From Hymenobacter tibetensis (GTDB lineage: Bacteria; Bacteroidota; Bacteroidia; Cytophagales; Hymenobacteraceae), in NCBI RefSeq assembly GCF_022827545.1, contig NZ_CP094669.1, positions 1,516,001 to 1,580,000 on the forward strand: a DNA stretch of 64,000 nt. The letters run 5' to 3'. The translations under genes and the position numbers were made by a program. Positions 59,014 through 64,000 of the stretch are shown in pieces. The notes under the pieces are model-generated. The model was not told the origin of the DNA. It saw only the letters and a program-made list of their open reading frames with translations, and ran no database searches. Position 1 is the first letter of the stretch. Every line of letters starts with the position of its first letter.

Positions 59014-60759
59014 ATGAAAAGAATAGTTTTAGCTACACTGGGCACGGCCCTGTTTCTGTCGGTGAGTAGCTGCCAAAAAGACCTGCTAGAGGAAGAGCCA
59101 CAATCTGTGCTGACTCCCGCTTTCCTTAGAACCCAACAAGGCGTGGAAGCCGGCACCACGGGCGTGTATTCTGGCCTGCGCCAGCTCTACGGTAACGATG
59201 CCGCCTTCTTTACCACAGAAGCTGGCACCGACCTCTGGACCACCGGTATCTCGGCCAGTAGCGGCTTGAGCGACTACAACAACAACGACCTTACACCCGT
59301 CAACGACGGCTCTCACTCCTTTATCTGGACGGTGTGCTACACCCAGATAAACAACGCCAACGGTGTACTCCAGTTCGGCCCAGAAGCTGCGGGCATTGCG
59401 CCGGCACGCTTAGAGCAGCTGATTGCGCAAGTGAAGCTGCTCCGCGCCCAGTACTACTTTGTGTTGGCGCAGGACTTTGGCGATGTGCCGCTCATGCTGT
59501 CTTTTGTAGACGCTCCTACCAAGGACATTGTGCGGGCACCGCTAGCAGACATATACACGCAGATCCTCAAGGACCTGACGGAGTCGTTGGCTGTTATTGC
59601 CGACAAGCCTGCCCAGCCCGGCCGCGTAACGCGCGCCACGGCGCTGCACTTGCTGGCGAAAGTACACCTTACCCGCGCCACTTCGTCGGCCAGACAAGCC
59701 AATGACTACGCCATGGCTGCCCAATATGCCAAAGAGCTGATCGACAACCAGACCCGCTACGGCGTAGGCTTGGAAGCTGATCCGGCTGCTGTGTTCACGG
59801 AAGGCAACGAGAACGGCAAAGAGGTGCTCTTCAACGCCCAGTTCAACACAGATGCTACCTTCTCGCGTCTGAACGGCTTCGACTACGGTGGAGAAAACAT
59901 AGCCGCCTTCCAGTTCCGCAGCCGCTACGACCAGCTGCCCAACATGGCCCGCGACATTGCCAACGGCCGGCCCTTCGCCCGTCACGTACCAACCTACTTC
60001 TTAGAGGATTCTTACATCCTGCGCGACGCCGGTGGTGCTGCTCTAGAAACGGGTGCTGCCCTCCGCACCACCGATACCCGGTACAACAAGTGGTTTACAA
60101 CGGTGTACCGCGTGAACTCGCCGGGTGCTAACTCCGGTAATACCCGGGCAGTAGTTGGCGACACAGCCGCTTGGTATCCAGGCCGTCAGTTGTCGGCAGC
60201 ACGGCTAGCGCAGATTGCGGCCCGCCAGCCTGCACCCTACCTCGTTATCCAGCCAAACCAGTACACCACCGAGCGGTTTCCAACCCTCAACAAGTTCGAC
60301 AGCCGCAACCGCACGTCGGCAAACGGTTTCTCGACGCGGCCCAACATCATCTATCGTTTGGCAGAAACCTATCTGCTGGCAGCAGAAGCCAACTTCTACC
60401 TGAACAACGTAGCGCAGGCCCGCGACTACATCAACATAGTACGCCGCCGCGCCGCAGCACCAGGCCGCGCCGCGCAAATGGAGATTACCACGGCCCAGGT
60501 AAACATCGACTTCATCTTGGCTGAGCGCGCCCGCGAACTGTGCGGAGAGTTCACCCGGTGGTATGATCTGAAGCGCACCGGCCAGTTGCTCTCACGTATT
60601 CGCAACACCAGCATCACGCCGGCCCTACGGAACCAGGGCGGTGGGGTATATGGCTCTAATGCCGCTGCTAACATCCGGGACTTCCACGTACTGCGGCCCA
60701 TCCCGCAAACCGAGATTGACCGCACCAGCGGACTAATCACGCAGAACGACGGGTACTAA
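59014..60759 (+). CDS. RagB/SusD family nutrient-uptake lipoprotein
   Basis: 581 residues. Lipoprotein signal MKRIVLATLGTALFLSVSSC with a lipobox, then the SusD tetratricopeptide-like helices (AQVKLLRAQYYFVLAQDFGDVPL, ATALHLLAKVHLTRA). The C-terminal SusD motif YRLAETYLLAAEANFYL, VNIDFILAERARELCGEFTRWYDLKRTGQL and DFHVLRPIPQTEIDRT are clear. It caps the SusC barrel and binds the glycan. A strong terminator follows, so the SusCD operon ends here or is partly read through. Confidence 0.96.
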   Translation: MKRIVLATLGTALFLSVSSCQKDLLEEEPQSVLTPAFLRTQQGVEAGTTGVYSGLRQLYGNDAAFFTTEAGTDLWTTGISASSGLSDYNNNDLTPVNDGSHSFIWTVCYTQINNANGVLQFGPEAAGIAPARLEQLIAQVKLLRAQYYFVLAQDFGDVPLMLSFVDAPTKDIVRAPLADIYTQILKDLTESLAVIADKPAQPGRVTRATALHLLAKVHLTRATSSARQANDYAMAAQYAKELIDNQTRYGVGLEADPAAVFTEGNENGKEVLFNAQFNTDATFSRLNGFDYGGENIAAFQFRSRYDQLPNMARDIANGRPFARHVPTYFLEDSYILRDAGGAALETGAALRTTDTRYNKWFTTVYRVNSPGANSGNTRAVVGDTAAWYPGRQLSAARLAQIAARQPAPYLVIQPNQYTTERFPTLNKFDSRNRTSANGFSTRPNIIYRLAETYLLAAEANFYLNNVAQARDYINIVRRRAAAPGRAAQMEITTAQVNIDFILAERARELCGEFTRWYDLKRTGQLLSRIRNTSITPALRNQGGGVYGSNAAANIRDFHVLRPIPQTEIDRTSGLITQNDGY

Positions 60760-60775
60760 GATTGCACAAGTCCGG

Positions 60776-60814
60776 CACTGCCGGGTTGCCTTTGGGCAGC
60801 CCGGCAGTGTTTTG
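60776..60814 (+). terminator. Terminator after susD
   Basis: CACTGCCGGG.TGCC pairs with GGCA.CCCGGCAGTG around a TTTG loop (60776-60809), followed by TTTTG. It separates susD from the GH35 gene. Confidence 0.9.
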
Positions 60815-60852
60815 CGGTGCTAGTCTTTGCTTCATCTTCCACTGCTTCGGCA

Positions 60853-62490
60853 GTGAACAAAGCACTTCTTATTTTGCTACGTAGATTTTTCCTTGTTTTT
60901 CTACTGCTCTTAGGCTCTTGGAGAGGACAGGCACAAACGAGCTTGCCTCATCTAGCCAAAACAGGTACGAGCACGCAATTAATTGTTGATGGCAAGCCCT
61001 ACTTCGTGCTGGGCGGCGAACTGGGTAATTCCACCGCTTCCAGCACGGCGTACATGCAGCCCGTATGGCCCAAATTGAAGGCCATGCACCTCAACACCGT
61101 TATTGCGCCCGTGTACTGGGAACTGATGGAGCCACAAGAAGGCAAGTTTGACTTCGCGCTAGTGGACGACCTGCTGCGCGACGCTCGCAAACACCAGATG
61201 AAACTAGTGCTTCTGTGGTTTGGAGCTTGGAAAAACAGCATGTCGTGCTACGCACCGGCCTGGGTGAAGACCGATACGAAACGGTTCCCGCGGGTGGAAG
61301 ACGATCAGGGAGTGCTACAAGAAATCATGACGCCTTTCGACTCCCGCAATCTAGAGGTAGACAAAAAGGCTTTTGTGAAGCTAATGCAGCACCTTAAAGA
61401 GGTAGACGGTCAGCAGCACACGGTTGTTACGGTGCAGGTGGAAAACGAAATTGGCATGCTTCCTACCGCCCGCAGCTACGACAGCCACGCTAACGCAGCT
61501 TTCAAGCAGCCTGTGCCCGCTCCGCTGCTTGCTTACCTGCAGCGCGAACGAAAGAACTTGAAGCCAGAATTTGCGTCTGTGTGGCAAAAGCAAGGTGCCA
61601 AAACTAAAGGCAACTGGGAAGAAGTGTTTGGCAAGAGTCTAGCCACTGATGAAATATTCATGGCCTGGCATTACGCTACGTTCACCAATGCCCTGGCTGT
61701 GGCCGGTAAAGCAGCGTATCCTTTGCCGATGTACGTGAATGCTGCGCTAAACCGGCCTGGTGTGGCGCCAGGGAAGTATCCGAGTGCTGGTCCGCTGCCG
61801 CACATCATGGACGTATGGCTGGCCGGAGCCCCGGCTATCGACATTCTGGCACCCGATTTCTACAACCCTGACTTCAAGCATTGGTGCGACCTGTATACCC
61901 GCGGCGGCAATCCGCTGTTCATTCCGGAGCACCGCTTCGAAGATGGGGTGGCAGCCAAGGCTTTTTTTGCCTTCGGAAACTATAATTGCTTGTCGTTTTC
62001 GCCCTTTGCCATTGAAGGCAGCGATACGCTGAGCGGTGCCCCCATTGGCAAGGCGTACGAGTTGTTGCAGCAAGTGAGCTTTTTACTAGCCAAACACCAG
62101 CCTCTCAACCAAGTGCGCGGCTTTTTGCAAGAAAAGGATTCGGCTGCGCACACCACTACCCTCGGCGACTACCGCTTCACGGCCAAGCACGAATACACGC
62201 TGGGCTGGTCATTGGGCGCGAAAAAGCCCACTTGGTCGCCGGGTGGCGGGCTTTTGATTGCGGTGGCTCCCGACGAGTTCTACGTAGTGGGCACCGGCAT
62301 CGTGCTGACCTGCGAACCAACGGCCAAAGGCAAACGGGCAGGCTACGTGAGCGTTGATGAAGGCTACTTTGAAGGAGAGAAGTGGGTGGCCGGGCGCCGT
62401 ATGAACGGCGACCAAGACCACCAAGGCCGCCACGTGCGCATACCCGGCGAGGAATACAGCATTCAGCGAGTCAAACTCTACACGTACTAG
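60853..62490 (+). CDS. Glycoside hydrolase family 35 / DUF5597 protein, beta-galactosidase-like
   Basis: 545 residues, exported. A GTG at 60853 gives a clean signal peptide (NKALLILLRRFFLVFLLLLGSW) and is preferred over the GTG at 60817, which overlaps the end of the terminator and lies before a TAGTCTTTG promoter-like sequence. The barrel shows VIAPVYWELMEPQEGKFDF, the acid/base VQVENEIGML (about residue 195) and nucleophile Glu in NPLFIPEHRFED (about residue 360). The C-terminal DUF5597 domain has FTAKHEYTLGWSLGAKKP and EYSIQRVKLY. Xylan PULs often carry such enzymes; the exact sugar removed is unknown. Confidence 0.85.
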   Translation: MNKALLILLRRFFLVFLLLLGSWRGQAQTSLPHLAKTGTSTQLIVDGKPYFVLGGELGNSTASSTAYMQPVWPKLKAMHLNTVIAPVYWELMEPQEGKFDFALVDDLLRDARKHQMKLVLLWFGAWKNSMSCYAPAWVKTDTKRFPRVEDDQGVLQEIMTPFDSRNLEVDKKAFVKLMQHLKEVDGQQHTVVTVQVENEIGMLPTARSYDSHANAAFKQPVPAPLLAYLQRERKNLKPEFASVWQKQGAKTKGNWEEVFGKSLATDEIFMAWHYATFTNALAVAGKAAYPLPMYVNAALNRPGVAPGKYPSAGPLPHIMDVWLAGAPAIDILAPDFYNPDFKHWCDLYTRGGNPLFIPEHRFEDGVAAKAFFAFGNYNCLSFSPFAIEGSDTLSGAPIGKAYELLQQVSFLLAKHQPLNQVRGFLQEKDSAAHTTTLGDYRFTAKHEYTLGWSLGAKKPTWSPGGGLLIAVAPDEFYVVGTGIVLTCEPTAKGKRAGYVSVDEGYFEGEKWVAGRRMNGDQDHQGRHVRIPGEEYSIQRVKLYTY

Positions 62491-62503
62491 CGCAAGACAA
62501 CGC

Positions 62504-64000
62504 ATGCATACACGCACAACTAACACCCCATCAGTAGTGCCCACTAGCGGAGGGCGCTACACGCGCAGTCTGTTGGTCGCCCTGGCAGGTGGCCTCGCGT
62601 TGCCCATGCAGCAGGTGGCCGCAGAAGTTCGGCTGCCGCGCTTGGTGAGCGACGGCATGATCTTGCAGCGCGATACCAACCTGAACATGTGGGGCTGGGG
62701 CGCGCCCGGAGAGAAAGTGGCACTCACCTTCACCGGCAAAACCTACCAGGCCACCACGGGTGCCGATGGCAAATGGCGCATGAGCTTGCCCGCTCAAAAA
62801 GCGGGCGGGCCGTTCCAGTTGGAAATTGCAGCCAGCAACCGCATTACCATCAAAGATGTGTTGGTAGGCGACGTATGGGTGTGTTCGGGCCAATCCAACA
62901 TGGAAACTCCCATGTCGCGGCTGCGCGACAAGTACCCCGACGTCGTTGCTCAGGCCAACAACCCTATGATTCGGCAGTTCAACGTGGATCTGCGCTACGC
63001 CTTTAGCGGGCCGAAAGCGGATGTGGCGGGCGGCAAGTGGGTAACGACCACCCCTCAAAATGTGCTGGCCTTCAGTGCCGTTGGATACTTTTTCGCGAAG
63101 ACCCTATTCGACAAATACCACGTACCAGTCGGCATTATTAAATCGGCCGTGGGTGGGTCGCCCGCCGAAGCCTGGCTGAGCGCCGAGGCGTTAAAGGCTT
63201 TTCCGAGCTACCAGCAAGCTGCCGAGAAAGTGAAGGACAGCACCTACGTAGCCCGCACAATTGCGGAAGGCCAAGCGGCTTCCCGGGCCTGGTACACCAA
63301 CTTGCGGCAGCTCGACCAAGGCCATGCCAAAGGCTCGACTCCTTGGTACGACCCAGCATATAATGCTACGGACTGGAAAACCATGAAAATACCCGGCTAC
63401 TGGGCCGACCAAGGCTTAGGGCGGGTCAACGGGGTAGTGTGGTTTCGCAAGGAAGTGGACGTGCCCGCCAGCATGGTAGGCAAGCCGGCCCGGTTGGAGC
63501 TAGGAACCATCGTTGATAGTGACTCGGTGTACATTAACGGGCAATTTGCGGGTACCACGGGCTACCAGTACCCCCCGCGCAAGTATGACCTACCCGCTAC
63601 GTTGCTCAAACCCGGCCGCAACGTGGTGGTGGTACGGGTCATCAACAACGGTGGGCGGGGTGGTTTCACCCTCGACAAGCAGTACCAGCTCACGGCCGGC
63701 GGCCAAGCCGTAGATTTGCGCGGCGACTGGCAGTACAAGCTCGGTGCTGCTACGCCGCCCGCTCCCGGCTCTATTTCCTTTCAAAACCAGCCCGGCGGCT
63801 TATATAACGGCATGATAGCACCCTTGCTGTCCTATACTATCAAAGGCGTGCTGTGGTACCAGGGCGAATCCAACACCGGCAAGCCCGAAGAATATCAACA
63901 GTTGCTTACGGCCCTGATTGCCGATTGGCGGGCGCAATGGAACCAGCCCAAGCTGCCCTTCTTGTACGCCCAGCTCCCCAACTTTATGCCGGCCAAAGAG
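62504..64000 (+). CDS. Sialate O-acetylesterase-like carbohydrate esterase, partial
   Basis: 499 codons of a gene that runs off the right edge. It has an N-terminal export signal (about LLVALAGGLALPMQQVAA), then SGNH blocks: VWVCSGQSNMETPMSRL (nucleophile Ser) and GVLWYQGESNTGKPEEYQ. Between them lies an inserted jelly-roll domain (WFRKEVDVPASM, DSVYINGQFAGTTGYQ) typical of these enzymes. The Asp-His part of the active site is beyond the window. It would remove acetyl groups from xylan side chains and is transcribed just after the GH35 gene (14 bases apart). Confidence 0.85.
   Translation, partial: MHTRTTNTPSVVPTSGGRYTRSLLVALAGGLALPMQQVAAEVRLPRLVSDGMILQRDTNLNMWGWGAPGEKVALTFTGKTYQATTGADGKWRMSLPAQKAGGPFQLEIAASNRITIKDVLVGDVWVCSGQSNMETPMSRLRDKYPDVVAQANNPMIRQFNVDLRYAFSGPKADVAGGKWVTTTPQNVLAFSAVGYFFAKTLFDKYHVPVGIIKSAVGGSPAEAWLSAEALKAFPSYQQAAEKVKDSTYVARTIAEGQAASRAWYTNLRQLDQGHAKGSTPWYDPAYNATDWKTMKIPGYWADQGLGRVNGVVWFRKEVDVPASMVGKPARLELGTIVDSDSVYINGQFAGTTGYQYPPRKYDLPATLLKPGRNVVVVRVINNGGRGGFTLDKQYQLTAGGQAVDLRGDWQYKLGAATPPAPGSISFQNQPGGLYNGMIAPLLSYTIKGVLWYQGESNTGKPEEYQQLLTALIADWRAQWNQPKLPFLYAQLPNFMPAKE

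Noticed and set aside
1..64000. CRISPR arrays and IS elements
   Set aside because: I scanned for regular short repeats with spacers and for transposase motifs (DDE, HUH); only the hairpin families and the InsA-like ribbon of the LacI protein were found, and neither is an array or an IS.

Overview
The window reads as chromosome of a Bacteroidota bacterium of the Cytophagales, most like Hymenobacter. The evidence is a SusC/SusD pair, a type IX secretion C-terminal domain, DUF6056 and DUF6799-type proteins, promoters of the TTG-N19/21-TAnnTTTG kind, few Shine-Dalgarno sites, many lipoproteins, and a GC-rich base composition. No plasmid, phage, IS element, rRNA or CRISPR array was seen. The two ends cut genes: an outer-membrane barrel-like protein on the left (minus strand) and a carbohydrate esterase on the right (plus strand).

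Layout. 1-7.7 kb: surface and envelope genes (barrel-like protein, coiled-coil protein, MFS exporter, M61 peptidase, methyltransferase), then two PAP2 phosphatase paralogues with a tRNA-Leu(CAG) between them. 7.9-17.7 kb: GAF-domain protein, lipoprotein, T9SS cargo, sce7726-type nuclease-fold protein, DNA polymerase IV, dicarboxylate/amino acid symporter, dipeptide epimerase. 17.7-23.6 kb: a MarR-YceI unit behind a clear promoter with an overlapping palindrome, a lipoprotein, and then a two-gene unit made of a 130-residue protein that looks like a ubiquitin-like beta-grasp protein ending in Gly-Gly followed by a DUF4132/MolR-like protein. 23.7-36 kb: mostly housekeeping (DPP-IV-like peptidase, ClpS, RecR, aspartate kinase, a large glycosyltransferase fusion, aspartate aminotransferase, HemE, MarC). 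36-49 kb: EEP nuclease-like membrane protein, dnaK with a decayed second copy of its 3' end and terminator bracketing an orphan gene, GH2 enzyme, hydrolase, pseudouridine synthase, MBL-fold enzyme, VWA protein, and an AT-rich lipoprotein gene.

50-64 kb is a polysaccharide utilisation locus most consistent with glucuronoxylan. A LacI-type regulator, carrying an N-terminal transposase-like zinc ribbon, is divergent from an operon for mannonate dehydratase (uxuA), GH67 alpha-glucuronidase, an SDR oxidoreductase (probably D-mannonate oxidoreductase), SusC and SusD. A terminator follows, then a GH35 enzyme and a sialate O-acetylesterase-like esterase. Together they would deacetylate and debranch oligosaccharides, import them through SusCD, release glucuronic acid and feed it through fructuronate/mannonate towards KDG. 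No endo-xylanase, glucuronate isomerase or KDG kinase is inside the window.

The items most worth a second look are the Gly-Gly-ending ubiquitin-like protein with its DUF4132 partner, the duplicated dnaK tail bracketing a single gene, a family of intergenic inverted repeats, and several perfect -7 elements lying only a few bases before start codons, which suggests leaderless transcripts.
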